From Streptomyces kurssanovii (GTDB lineage: Bacteria > Actinomycetota > Actinomycetes > Streptomycetales > Streptomycetaceae): a stretch of DNA of 64,000 nucleotides. Shown here piece by piece: positions 54,409 through 64,000 of this stretch. The position numbers and the translations under genes were made by a program. Below the pieces are notes generated by a model. The model had not been told where the DNA came from and searched no databases. It saw nothing but the letters and a program-made list of their open reading frames with translations. Location of the stretch: contig NZ_BMTN01000008.1 in NCBI RefSeq assembly GCF_014649695.1, positions 62,001-126,000 of the forward strand, given 5' to 3'. Within the stretch, counting starts at the first letter, position 1. Every line of letters begins with the position of its first letter.

Positions 54409-54795
54409 ATGAGCGAGCTGCCCCTGCTTCTGATCGTGGACGGCGCCAACGTCGTCGGCTCCGTGCCCGACGGATGGTGGCGCGACCGCTTCGGCGCGGC
54501 GGAGCGGCTTCGGGACCGGCTGGCCGTCACGGCGACGGAGGGGATCGCCGGGGAGCCGGGGCCCGTGGAGGTGCTGCTCGTCGTGGAGGGGGCGGCCCGG
54601 GGCGTCGGCTCCGTGCCGGGCGTCACGGTGGAGCCGGCGCCGGGGAGCGGTGACGACCTGATCGTTGCGAGGGTGCGGGAGTCGGCCGGCCGGACCTGTG
54701 TGGTCGTCACGGCCGACCGCGAGCTCCGGAGAAGGGCCGAGGCGCACGGCGCGCGGTGCGTGGGCCCGCGTGCCGTGCGCCCTGCGGAGCCCGGA
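54409..54795 (+). CDS. NYN/PIN-like protein whose stop codon is missing
   Basis: About 129 recognisable residues: LLLIVDGANVVGSVPDGWWR (the first metal-site Asp), VEVLLVVEGAARGVGSVPGV, DDLIVARVRESAGRTCVVVT and ADRELRRRAEAHGARCVGPR. Relatives are small NYN-type proteins, sometimes labelled NTP pyrophosphohydrolase, with possible nuclease function. Coding bias ends at the permease stop near 54795. The frame stays open without a stop to 55854, running antisense through the permease gene, so the natural end has been lost. The true product length is unclear. Confidence 0.6.
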
Positions 54796-56310
54796 TCAGT
54801 ACTTGGCGCCTGGGCCCACCTTGCCGAGGCGGCTGTGCCTGCGCCCGTAGAGCGCGTACACGACGATGCCGACCGCCATCCACACTGCGAACCGGAACCA
54901 TGTCTCGCCCGGCAGGTTGAGCATCAGCCACACCGAGGCCGCGACCGACAGGATGGGCACCAGGGGCACCAGCGGGGTACGGAACGCGCGGTGAAGATCG
55001 GGCCGGGTGCGGCGCAGGATGATCACGCCGAGGGCGACGACGACGAACGCGAAGAGCGTTCCGATGTTCACCAGGGTGGCCAGCTCGTTGATGCTGGTGA
55101 AGCCGGCGACGATCGCGATGATGACACCGAGCAGGATGGTCGGACGGTACGGGGTGCGGAAACGCGGGTGCGTCTTGGAGAAGAACCGCGGCAGCAGGCC
55201 GTCGCGGCTCATCGCGAAGAACACCCGGGTCTGGCCCAGCAGCAGGATCATGCACACCGTCGTCAGACCGACAGCGGCGCCGAAACTGATGACGCCGGCG
55301 AAGAACGGATGGCCGACGGACTTGAAGGCGTCCGCCAGCGGGGCACTGATCGACAGTTCGGTGTAGTGCTGCATGCCGGTCACGACGAGGGACACGGCGA
55401 CGTAGAGCACGGTGCAGATGAGCAGCGACCCCAGGATGCCGCGCGGCATGTCGCGCTGCGGCAGCTTGGTCTCCTCGGCCGCCGTGGCCACGACGTCGAA
55501 GCCGATGAAGGCGAAGAAGACGATGGACGCGGCGGTGAAGATGCCCATCACGCCGAAGTTCGTGGGTTCGTAGCCGAACAGCAGCTGCACCATCGGCGCG
55601 TCCCAGCCGGAGCCGCCCTCCTGACCCTGCGCCGGGGGGATGAACGGGTCGTAGTTGGCTGCCTTGACGAAAAAGAGGCCCGCGACGATGACGATCAGCA
55701 CCACGCCGACCTTGATGGCCACGACCACAGCGGTGATGCGTGCGGAGAGCTTCATACCGACGACGAGGATCGCCGTCAGCAGCAGGATGAGAACGAAGGC
55801 CAGCAGGTCGAAGGTGCCGCCCTCCACATCAGGGCCCTGCAGCCCGGCGGGTAGGTTCCACCCCACGTTGTCCATCAGCGACCGCACATAACCCGACCAG
55901 CCGACCGCCACCACCGCCGTGCCGAGCGCGAACTCCAGCACCAGGTCCCAGCCGATGATCCAGGCGGGCAGTTCGCCGAGCGAGGCGTACGCGAAGGTGT
56001 AGGCGGAGCCGGCCACCGGGACGGTGGAGGCGAACTCGGCGTAGCACAGGGCCGCCAGGGCACAGACGATGCCGGAGGCGACGAAAGCGAGTGCGGTCGC
56101 GGGACCGGAGTTGTTCTTGGCGACGGTGCCGGTGAGGACGAAGATGCCGGTACCGATGATGACACCCACGCCGAAGACGGTGAGGTCCATGGCGGAGAGG
56201 GACTTCTTGAGTGCGTGCTCCGGCTCTTCGGTGTCCTGGATCGACTGCTCGACGGGCTTGGTCCGGAAGAGACCCTGCCTGCCGCCGGACGGGTCAGTAT
56301 CTGTGCTCAC
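54796..56310 (-). CDS. APC-family amino-acid permease
   Basis: 504 residues with 12-13 hydrophobic helices. The first family motif is MDLTVFGVGVIIGTGIFVLT, followed by GPATALAFVASGIVCALAAL, FASTVPVAGSAYTFAYASLG and FFAFIGFDVVATAAEETKLP, the pattern of cationic amino-acid transporters. It should take up Arg/Lys or related amino acids with protons. The GTG at 56310 is set by GGAGGTGCAGG. It converges on the NYN gene with no space between. Confidence 0.92.
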   Translation of the reverse strand: MSTDTDPSGGRQGLFRTKPVEQSIQDTEEPEHALKKSLSAMDLTVFGVGVIIGTGIFVLTGTVAKNNSGPATALAFVASGIVCALAALCYAEFASTVPVAGSAYTFAYASLGELPAWIIGWDLVLEFALGTAVVAVGWSGYVRSLMDNVGWNLPAGLQGPDVEGGTFDLLAFVLILLLTAILVVGMKLSARITAVVVAIKVGVVLIVIVAGLFFVKAANYDPFIPPAQGQEGGSGWDAPMVQLLFGYEPTNFGVMGIFTAASIVFFAFIGFDVVATAAEETKLPQRDMPRGILGSLLICTVLYVAVSLVVTGMQHYTELSISAPLADAFKSVGHPFFAGVISFGAAVGLTTVCMILLLGQTRVFFAMSRDGLLPRFFSKTHPRFRTPYRPTILLGVIIAIVAGFTSINELATLVNIGTLFAFVVVALGVIILRRTRPDLHRAFRTPLVPLVPILSVAASVWLMLNLPGETWFRFAVWMAVGIVVYALYGRRHSRLGKVGPGAKY

Positions 56311-56506
56311 CCCTGCACCTCCACACTTGTCGTCCTCGTCATGATCGGGACGGTGCGTGGTCCACAGAGAGCCGGAACGGGTGGAGTTCCGCCGAATGGG
56401 CCGAAGGGACCACCCTTTCAGGGTTACCCTCCGGCCCGCGCTCGGCACGTGGTGCACACGATCCGTCCCATTCGTCCACGGATCGATCGCATCGGGCCGC
56501 GGCGGA

Positions 56507-58420
56507 TCAGTCGCGGGCGGGCTCGACCGCCTCGGTGTCGATACGGCCGTCGAGCTTGGAGACCAGACCGGTGACCTGACGGGCGATGTCCGGTGCGGTC
56601 AGGCCGATCTCCGCCATGACCTCGGTGCGGGAGGCGTGGTCGAGGAACCGGGGCGGGATGCCGAAGTCGCGCAGCGGCACGTCCACGCCCGCGTCGCGCA
56701 GCGCCTGGGCGATCGCGGATCCGACACCGCCGACCCTGCTGTTGTCCTCGACGGTGACGACGACCCGGTGTTGCTCCGCGAACGGCGCGAGCGCCTCGTC
56801 GACGGGCTTGACCCAGCGGGGGTCGACGACGGTGGTCGAGATGCCCTGGGCGTCGAGCAGGTCGGCGATCTCCAGGCACATCGGGGCGAGGGCGCCGACG
56901 GAGACGAGCAGGACGTCGGGCCGGTCGGCCTCCGGCCGGCGCAGCACGTCCATGCCGCCGGCTTTGCCGACGGCCTTGACGGCCGGGCCGACCGCGCCCT
57001 TGGAGAAGCGGACCACGGTCGGCGCGTCGTCGACCTCGACGGCCTCGCGCAGCTGGGCGCGGACCTGGTCGGCGTCGCGCGGGGCGGCGATCCGCAGGCC
57101 GGGGACGACCTGAAGGATCGACATGTCCCACATGCCGTTGTGCGAGGCGCCGTCGGTGCCGGTGACACCAGCCCGGTCCAGTACGAAGGTCACACCGCAC
57201 TTGTGCAGGGCGACGTCCATCAGGACCTGGTCGAAGGCGCGGTTGAGGAAGGTGGCGTAGACGGCGAAGACGGGGTGCAGGCCGCCGGTCGCCAGGCCCG
57301 CGGCCGAGACCGCGCCGTGCTGCTCGGCGATGCCGACGTCGTAGACCCGCTCGGGGAACGCCTTGGCGAACCGGTCGAGACCCACCGGCTGGAGCATCGC
57401 GGCCGTGATGGCGACGATGTCCTCGCGCTCCTTGCCGAGCTTGACCATCTCCTCGCCGAACACCGAGGTCCAGTCGAGGCCGGAGCTCGAGATGGGCAGC
57501 CCCGTGTCGGGGTGGATCTTGCCGACGGCGTGGAAGCGGTCCGCCTCGTCCGCCAGGGCGGGCTGGTAGCCGCGGCCCTTCTCGGTGAGGCAGTGCACGA
57601 TGACGGGGCCGCCGAAGCGCTTGGCGCGGGCGAGGGCCGACTCGAGCGCCTCGATGTCGTGGCCGTCGATGGGGCCGACGTACTTGAGGCCGAGGTCCTC
57701 GAACATGCCCTGCGGGGCGATGAAGTCCTTGAGGCCCTTCTTGGCGCCGTGCAGCGTGCCGTACAGCGGCTTGCCGACGACGGGGGTGCGCTCCAGGAGG
57801 TCCTTGCCACGGGCGAGGAAGCGCTCGTAGCCGTCGGTGGTGCGCAGGGTGGCCAGGTGGTTGGCGAGGCCGCCGATGGTCGGCGCGTACGAGCGCTCGT
57901 TGTCGTTGACGACGATGACCAGCGGACGGTCCTTGGCGGCGGCGATGTTGTTCAGCGCCTCCCAGGCCATACCGCCGGTGAGCGCGCCGTCGCCGATGAC
58001 GGCGACGACGTGGTCGTCCTTCTTCAGGACCTCGTTCGCCTTGGCGAGACCGTCGGCCCAGCCGAGCACGGTGGAGGCGTGCGAATTCTCGATGACGTCG
58101 TGCTCGGACTCGCCCTGCGAGGGGTAGCCGGACAGTCCGCCCTTCATCTTGAGCCTGGAGAAGTCCTGGCGGCCGGTCAGCAGCTTGTGGACATAGCTCT
58201 GGTGCCCGGTGTCCCAGAGGACCTTGTCCTTGGGGGACTCGAAGACACGGTGGAGGGCGATGGTCAGCTCGACCACGCCGAGGTTGGGTCCGAGGTGCCC
58301 ACCGGTCTTGGAGACGGCGTCCACCAGGAAGGTGCGGATCTCTGCGGCCAGCTGCTCCAACTGCTCCGGGCCGAGCCGGTCCAGGTCGCGCGGTCCCCTG
58401 ATACGGGAAAGCAGTGCCAC
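56507..58420 (-). CDS. dxs: 1-deoxy-D-xylulose-5-phosphate synthase
   Basis: 637 residues. It joins pyruvate and glyceraldehyde-3-phosphate with thiamine diphosphate, the first step of the MEP isoprenoid route. Motifs: [35 protein letters not shown], the ThDP site [18 protein letters not shown], the catalytic Glu region [18 protein letters not shown], and [23 protein letters not shown] 58420 has AAGGAGG seven bases upstream. It lies next to the xylose operon as in S. coelicolor; an upstream palindrome may control it. Confidence 0.95.
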   Translation of the reverse strand: MALLSRIRGPRDLDRLGPEQLEQLAAEIRTFLVDAVSKTGGHLGPNLGVVELTIALHRVFESPKDKVLWDTGHQSYVHKLLTGRQDFSRLKMKGGLSGYPSQGESEHDVIENSHASTVLGWADGLAKANEVLKKDDHVVAVIGDGALTGGMAWEALNNIAAAKDRPLVIVVNDNERSYAPTIGGLANHLATLRTTDGYERFLARGKDLLERTPVVGKPLYGTLHGAKKGLKDFIAPQGMFEDLGLKYVGPIDGHDIEALESALARAKRFGGPVIVHCLTEKGRGYQPALADEADRFHAVGKIHPDTGLPISSSGLDWTSVFGEEMVKLGKEREDIVAITAAMLQPVGLDRFAKAFPERVYDVGIAEQHGAVSAAGLATGGLHPVFAVYATFLNRAFDQVLMDVALHKCGVTFVLDRAGVTGTDGASHNGMWDMSILQVVPGLRIAAPRDADQVRAQLREAVEVDDAPTVVRFSKGAVGPAVKAVGKAGGMDVLRRPEADRPDVLLVSVGALAPMCLEIADLLDAQGISTTVVDPRWVKPVDEALAPFAEQHRVVVTVEDNSRVGGVGSAIAQALRDAGVDVPLRDFGIPPRFLDHASRTEVMAEIGLTAPDIARQVTGLVSKLDGRIDTEAVEPARD

Positions 58421-58535
58421 CCGTGCCTCCTTGCATTCGAGCTGCATCCGAGCCGATCGACTCTGGGCTGATCGACCTTGCCGATTGCCCGAGTCTAATG
58501 TTCCGTGCACGCGCTCCGTCATCGGGCGGTGGGTT

Positions 58536-58562
58536 CTGTGTCACGTCTATGACGTGACACAG
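58536..58562. promoter_or_regulatory. 27-bp palindrome upstream of dxs
   Basis: CTGTGTCACGTC-TAT-GACGTGACACAG has perfect 12-bp arms. It lies 116 bases before the dxs start and directly beside the xylH terminator. Its GTCACGT/ACGTGAC content and moderate GC look more like an operator than a terminator. Confidence 0.5.
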
Positions 58563-58597
58563 CAGTGCCCGGCACCGCTGGGCGGCACCGGGCACTG
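58563..58597 (-). terminator. Terminator of the xylFGH operon
   Basis: CAGTGCCCGG pairs with CCGGGCACTG; the stem continues imperfectly to CCGC/GCGG. On the minus strand it starts 10 bases after the xylH stop. Confidence 0.75.
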
Positions 58598-58607
58598 TGC
58601 GGTCGTA

Positions 58608-59887
<1,280 letters not shown>

Positions 59888-59891
<4 letters not shown>

Positions 59892-60667
59892 TTCGTAACC
59901 TCCGCGTTGCGCGCCGCACGGCGGGTCACGGCGTTGTCCGTGGCACCGGTGATGGCGGAGATGATCTCTTCCTGCGAGGTCGACTTGACCTCGAAGACAC
60001 CGTTGTTCCTGCCCAGCCGGAGCACGGCGACCTTGTCGGCGACCGCCTTGACGTCGGCCATGTTGTGGCTGATGAGGACGACGGCGTGGCCGCGCTCCCG
60101 CAGCCGCTCCACGAGGTCGAGCACCTGTGCGGTCTGCTCGACACCGAGAGCGGCGGTGGGCTCGTCGAGGATGACGAGCTTGGGCTCGCCGAGCATCGAA
60201 CGGGCGATGGCCACGGTCTGGCGCTGACCGCCGGAGAGCGAGGCGATCGGGATACGGACGCTGGGGATACGGATCGACAGCGTCTTCAGCAGTTCGAGGG
60301 CGCGTCGCTCCATCTCGACCTCGTCGAGCACGCCGCGCTTGTGCAGCTCCCGGCCGAGGTAGAGGTTGCCGACGACGTCGATGTTGTCGCACAGCGCGAG
60401 GTCCTGGTAGACGGTCGCGATGCCGAGGTTCTGGGCGTCGTGCGGCCGGTTGATCGAGACCCGCTTGCCCTCCCACTCGATGGAGCCTTCATCGATGGGG
60501 TGCACACCGGCGATCGTCTTGACCAGCGTGGACTTTCCGGCGCCGTTGTCGCCGACCAGGGCGACCACCTCACCGGCGTGGACCTCAAGCTCTACGTCGG
60601 TGAGCGCCTGGACGGCACCGAACCGCTTGGAGACCCCGCGCAACGCCAACACGGGCGTAGCGGACAC
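59888..60667 (-). CDS. xylG: Xylose ABC transporter ATPase XylG
   Basis: 259 residues with a single ATPase domain, half the size of E. coli XylG. Walker A ALVGDNGAGKST, Q-loop ATVYQDLALCDNIDV, signature SLSGGQRQ, Walker B LVILDEPTAALG and the switch His in LISHNMADVKAV. The GTG at 60667 fits AAGGAGATG eight bases upstream better than the ATG at 60676. It works as a dimer with XylH. Confidence 0.93.
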
Positions 60668-60847
60668 GTGAACCATCTCCTTCGCCGCCTGACCGGCGGG
60701 GATGCCGCGCCGGGGGAAATGCGGCGCGGAGGTTGAGCAAACTGGAAATGCAGCGGGTGTTCCGACCGGTGCCCCGACCGGCAGCGGGGGCTGATGGCGG
60801 GGCGGGGCACCGGAAGGTTTCTGCGGGACGCGGGCGCCCGGGCAGAG

Positions 60848-60875
60848 GCCGGAGCACCGGGGACCGGGCTCCGGC
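60848..60875 (-). terminator. Intercistronic hairpin between xylF and xylG
   Basis: GCCGGAGC/GCTCCGGC arms with a 12-base GC loop start nine bases after the xylF stop. A second hairpin (CCGCGCCG/CGGCGCGG, 60705-60729) precedes the xylG ribosome site. The 216-base gap otherwise holds nothing visible. Partial termination here would make XylF more abundant than XylG and XylH. Confidence 0.55.
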
Positions 60876-60883
60876 GTGCGGCC

Positions 60884-61996
60884 TTACTTCAGGCCGAGCT
60901 GGTCACACGCGGCCTTGAACTTCGGGGTGCAGATCTCGTTCACGGTGTAGACGCCGTCCTTGACGACGGTGTCCTTGATGTTGTCCTTGGTCAGCGAGAC
61001 CACCGGGACGAGGACCGACGGGATGCCCTTCTGGGAGGGGCTGTCGACCTTCTCCTTGGCGATCGCGTCGAGCGACTCGCCCTTGGCGAGCGCCACGGCC
61101 ATCTCGGCGGCGGCGGAGGCCTCCGGCGCGTACGGCTTGTAGACGCTCATGAACTGCTCACCAGCGACGATGCGCTGGACGCCGGCAAGCTCGGCGTCCT
61201 GGCCGGTGACCGGCGGGAGCTTGGTGAAGCCGCCGGACTTGAGGGCGGTGATGATGCCGCCCGCCATGCCGTCGTTCGCGGAGTAGACACCGATGATCTT
61301 GTCCTTGCCGAGGGACGAGATCGCGGCCTCCATGTTGGCGTTGGCGTTCTCCGGCTTCCACTCCTTGGTGTCGTACTCCTTGCCGATGTTCACCTTGCCG
61401 TCGAGCTCGGCGTGGGCACCCTTCTTGAACAGCGCGGCGTTCGGGTCGGTGACCGAGCCGTTCATCATGACGATCTGGCCGTCCTTGGCCTTGTCGCCCA
61501 GGGCCTCGAGCAGCGCCTTGCCCTGCACCCGGCCGACCTCTTCGTTGTCGAAGGAGGTGTAGGCGTCGATCGGGCCCTCGGCGAGACGGTCGAAGGCGAC
61601 GACGGGGATACCGGCGTCCTTGGCCTTCTTCACACCGCCGGCGATGGCCTTGGAGTCGACCGCGTCCACGATGAGCGCGTCGACCTTGTTCGTGATCATG
61701 GTGTCCACCTGCTGCGTCTGCAGCGTGGCGTCCTGCTTGGCGTTGGCGTAGACGACCTTCGCCTTGCCGTTCGTCAGCTCGCTGATCTTCTTCTCGATGA
61801 GCGGCTTGTCGAACTTCTCGTAACGAGCGGTCTGGTTCTCCGGAAGGAGCAGGCCGATCGTGATGTTGTCGCCCTTCTTGGCAGCCGACTCTTCGGCACT
61901 GTCGCCCGAGTCTCCGGCCTGACCGCAGGCGGCAAGCGATACGGCCATCGCGGAAGCGGCGACAGCAACAGCAGCACGACGCAGATGTGCGTTCAC
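60884..61996 (-). CDS. xylF: Xylose-binding lipoprotein XylF
   Basis: 370 residues of the type-I periplasmic-binding fold. Lipobox VSLAACGQ, then NITIGLLLPENQTARYEKFD, DALIVDAVDSKAIAGGVKKA, IPVVAFDRLAEGP (the sugar-contact region), KIIGVYSANDGMAGGIITAL and VTGQDAELAGVQRIVAGEQF. The GTG at 61996 is set by GGGAGG nine bases upstream. As the first gene of xylFGH it sets substrate choice; the rok7B7 regulator is next door. Confidence 0.93.
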   Translation of the reverse strand: MNAHLRRAAVAVAASAMAVSLAACGQAGDSGDSAEESAAKKGDNITIGLLLPENQTARYEKFDKPLIEKKISELTNGKAKVVYANAKQDATLQTQQVDTMITNKVDALIVDAVDSKAIAGGVKKAKDAGIPVVAFDRLAEGPIDAYTSFDNEEVGRVQGKALLEALGDKAKDGQIVMMNGSVTDPNAALFKKGAHAELDGKVNIGKEYDTKEWKPENANANMEAAISSLGKDKIIGVYSANDGMAGGIITALKSGGFTKLPPVTGQDAELAGVQRIVAGEQFMSVYKPYAPEASAAAEMAVALAKGESLDAIAKEKVDSPSQKGIPSVLVPVVSLTKDNIKDTVVKDGVYTVNEICTPKFKAACDQLGLK

Positions 61997-62074
61997 GTTG
62001 AGAAACCTCCCTGACGAGGCCGCGTCGCTGCGGCCGAGGTGGCTGGAAGTCAACTCGGCCCCGCCGTCAGCGTC

Positions 62075-62089
62075 AAGGAGTAAATCCTT
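62075..62089 (-). promoter_or_regulatory. Candidate operator upstream of xylF
   Basis: AAGGAGTAAATCCTT is an inverted repeat with 5-bp arms, 79-93 bases before the xylF start, in the only AT-rich part of the gap (62070-62120). A minus-strand TTGACTTCCAGCC (62041-62053) is close to a Rok7B7 consensus I recall from the literature. Either could be the Rok7B7 site. Confidence 0.35.
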
Positions 62090-62118
62090 AACGAGATGAC
62101 AACGGTGCCATTCGTTAT

Positions 62119-63318
62119 CTAAGTGAAGGCGGGCGCTCCGACCGGCAACGCACTGTCCAGAAGGGTCGAATCACCCATTTCGCTGAGCACCAGGGCCAGC
62201 GCACCGAGCACTTCGGCACGCCCGCCCAGAGCACCGGGAGCCACCGAAAGCTGCCTCGCCGCACTGGGAATGGCGTAACGGGAGACGGACTCACGAATGG
62301 GTCCCAGTACCAACTCTCCAGCCTCCGCCAAATCCCCTCCGAGCACCACCCGGCTCGGATTGAGGAGGTTGCACAGGTTGGCGACACCACTGCCGATGTG
62401 GCGGCCCACGTCCGCCACCACCCGGCGGCAGCCCGGGTCGCCGTCCCGCGCCAGTTGAACGACGCGCTCCATGGTCAGTTCGGCCCCGTGACTCGACTGG
62501 AGCAGCGGCAGCACGTACCGGGCCGCCGTGAACGTCTCCAGGCAGCCGCGGTTGCCGCAACGGCACACCGGGCCCGACTCGTCCAGCGTGATGTGCCCGA
62601 TCTCGCCGGCGGTACCGCCCGGACCGCGGTAGATCTGGCCGTCTATCACCAGGCCCGCGCCGACACCGCTCGCCACCTTGATGTACGCGAGGTCCTTCAC
62701 CCCCCGGCCGCTGCCCCACACCATCTCGCCGAGCGCGCCCAGGTTGGCGTCGTTGTCGACGTACACGGGCACGCCCAGCCGGGCCGAGAGCTCCTCACTC
62801 GGATTGATGCCGGTCCAGCCCGGCAGGATCGCCGTCGAGCCCAGCGTGCCCGACTCCACGTCGATGGGGCCCGGCACGCCGAGCCCCACGCCGATCACCT
62901 TGCCGGGACCGATCCCGGTGGCCTCCACCAGCCGGTTGACCAGCGCCTCCGCCCGGTCGAAGCCCTCCGCGGACGACGCGTCCACATCGAGCGGCTCGGC
63001 CTCCTCGGCCAGCACCTGATGAGCGAGGTTGCCGATCGCCACGCGCAGATGCGTATGGCCGAAGTCCACGCCGATCACGATGCCGGCGTCGCCGCTGAGG
63101 GAGACGCTGCGGGCCCTGCGGCCCCCGGCCGAGGTCGGCGTCACCTCTACCGTGCCGCCGTCCTTGAGCTCACGGACGATGTTGGAGACGGTGGCCGCGG
63201 AGAGGCCGGTGCTCCTCGCGATCTCCGCCTGCGTCAGCGAACCCGCCATGCGTACGGCACGCACGACACGCTCGAGATTGGCCCGGTGCAGAGATGTCTG
63301 CGATCCCGGAGTCTCCAT
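62119..63318 (-). CDS. rok7B7: ROK-family regulator Rok7B7
   Basis: 399 residues. An N-terminal winged helix (SLTQAEIARSTGLSAATVSN) is followed by a ROK sugar-kinase-like domain: GIVIGVDFGHTHLRVAIGNL, VIGVGLGVPGPIDVESG, VYVDNDANLGALGEMVWG, GGTAGEIGHITLD and the zinc site CRCGNRGCLE. In S. coelicolor Rok7B7 is a pleiotropic regulator of xylose uptake, carbon catabolite repression and antibiotic production, and sits beside xylFGH as here. ATG 63318 is chosen; a GTG at 63330 adds four residues. Confidence 0.9.
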   Translation of the reverse strand: METPGSQTSLHRANLERVVRAVRMAGSLTQAEIARSTGLSAATVSNIVRELKDGGTVEVTPTSAGGRRARSVSLSGDAGIVIGVDFGHTHLRVAIGNLAHQVLAEEAEPLDVDASSAEGFDRAEALVNRLVEATGIGPGKVIGVGLGVPGPIDVESGTLGSTAILPGWTGINPSEELSARLGVPVYVDNDANLGALGEMVWGSGRGVKDLAYIKVASGVGAGLVIDGQIYRGPGGTAGEIGHITLDESGPVCRCGNRGCLETFTAARYVLPLLQSSHGAELTMERVVQLARDGDPGCRRVVADVGRHIGSGVANLCNLLNPSRVVLGGDLAEAGELVLGPIRESVSRYAIPSAARQLSVAPGALGGRAEVLGALALVLSEMGDSTLLDSALPVGAPAFT

Positions 63319-63404
63319 TGACTCATCCACTCCTGCCCCCGGTGGGCGGCGCGACGACCGCCCCCGGCCGGGGGCGCGTGTCGCGACCCCGGCGTCTCTC
63401 CAAC

Positions 63405-63440
63405 TTATGAACCCTAAGCTCAACCTTTTGGGGCTTATCC
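63405..63440 (-). promoter_or_regulatory. Probable rok7B7 promoter region
   Basis: In the roughly 320 bases between rok7B7 and the repeat array, this is the only AT-richer stretch. It holds TAAGC (63415-63419) and GCTTA (63433-63437) as inverted arms and AACTTATGAACCC. The rest of the gap shows no gene or strong structure. Confidence 0.35.
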
Positions 63441-63640
63441 CGTCAAGACCTTGAGCGGGGGCAACCTCTGATGAGCACGGCCGGGGCGGGGGTGCGGTGA
63501 GTGACGATCGGACGCCGCAACGTGACGGTCCGCGGCGACGAGGTCTCGCGCCGGCCCGGCCCGACCGATCGCGCGCAGGTCTCGGCGGGGCCGGTGTCCC
63601 CGATGCGGGCGCGGCCCGGTCGCTGGTGACAGCCGGCCTC

Positions 63641-64000
63641 CGGGCTCGCCCGGGCCAGGTCCGGCCGACGCGGCGGTGTTCGGACCCGCCCGGGCCAGGT
63701 CCGCAGGTGCGGCAGCCTCCAGGCCCACCCCGCGCCAGATCCGCAGGTGCGGCAGCCTCCAGGCCCACCCCGCGCCAGATCCGCAGGTGCGGCAGCCTCC
63801 AGGCCCACCCCGCGCCAGATCCGCAGGTGCGGCAGCCTCCAGGCCCACCCCGCGCCAGATCCGCAGGTGCGGCAGCCTCCAGGCCCACCCCGCGCCAGGC
63901 CCGCAGCTGCGGCAGCCTCCAGGCCCACCCCGCGCCAGGCCCGCAGCTGCGGCAGCCTCCAGGCCCACCCCGCGCCAGGCCCGCAGCTGCGGCAGCCTCC
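63641..64000. repeat. 40-bp tandem repeat array
   Basis: Seven units of exactly 40 bases run from 63721 to the window end: four identical type-A copies (63721-63880), then three identical type-B copies (63881-64000) that differ at three bases. Two degenerate copies precede them (63641-63720). Type A has CCGCAGGTGCGG; type B has the perfect 12-bp palindrome CCGCAGCTGCGG. The array continues past the edge. There are no spacers, so it is not CRISPR. Confidence 0.95.

Noticed and set aside
56311-56506. Gene in the gap between the permease and dxs
   Set aside because: No frame with a ribosome site or coding bias; probably only the permease promoter and the dxs 3' end.
63435-63968. Long minus-strand reading frames with 40-residue repeats over the tandem array
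   Set aside because: The 40-base unit has no stop in any minus frame, so all frames stay open; there is no ribosome site, and the frames only extend rok7B7 backwards.
63641-64000. CRISPR array
   Set aside because: Units are directly adjacent without unique spacers and no cas gene is nearby.

Overview
The window is high-GC actinobacterial DNA: GTG and TTG starts, strong G/C at third codon positions, and many start-stop overlaps. The gene content is that of a Streptomyces chromosome core arm. The right half matches my memory of a conserved S. coelicolor neighbourhood (rok7B7-xylFGH-dxs ... fadAB-rnd-whiI-hemE-hemQ/hemY), so the genus call is firm; the species cannot be told. I saw no tRNA or rRNA gene, prophage, insertion sequence, CRISPR array or antibiotic cluster.

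Left part (1-16 kb). It opens with the 3' end of a PhoX-type phosphatase. Next comes a broken PAS-GAF-PP2C/anti-sigma kinase gene, then the peroxide pair ohr/ohrR with a clear tandem operator. A leftward sugar operon follows (GH13 alpha-glucosidase, binding lipoprotein, two permeases). Its MalF-like permease carries an inserted Ig-like extracytoplasmic domain. Then come an orphan binding protein, a PadR-MacB-type ABC exporter operon, and a secreted S1 protease with a Gln/Asp-rich repeat tail.

Middle (16-36 kb). Small units: a cupin/zinc-ribbon protein, a polysaccharide deacetylase, an EamA-like transporter, an AI-2E-type protein, an AIM24/ABC operon, a Pth2-like protein, and a scar where the 5' ends of two divergent genes were deleted. 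The most unusual unit is an MNIO (DUF692) enzyme fused to a DUF2063-like domain, followed five bases later by a TIGR04222-type membrane protein whose C-terminal tail is a Cys/Gly/Ser repeat. This looks like a modifying enzyme with a membrane-anchored substrate. Haem genes hemQ, hemY and hemE (coproporphyrin-dependent route) are interspersed with a DUF4349 lipoprotein and a CoA-disulfide-reductase-like enzyme.

Right part (36-64 kb). It holds the sporulation regulator whiI, ribonuclease D, a LysR/NTF2-like pair and the fadAB beta-oxidation operon. Then comes a cell-surface glycopolymer locus: two Stealth phosphotransferases (one fused to a GT4 glycosyltransferase), an unknown protein, a decayed SGNH esterase, an LCP ligase, and two paralogous beta-propeller-like proteins flanking the LCP gene. 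An APC amino-acid permease, dxs, the xylose ABC operon xylFGH and its regulator rok7B7 follow. The window ends in a 40-bp tandem repeat array that runs off the edge.

Several genes carry small deletions or lost stops (PP2C regulator, DUF6010/AraC, secreted 35-kb protein, SGNH esterase, NYN protein). They may be real decay or assembly artefacts.
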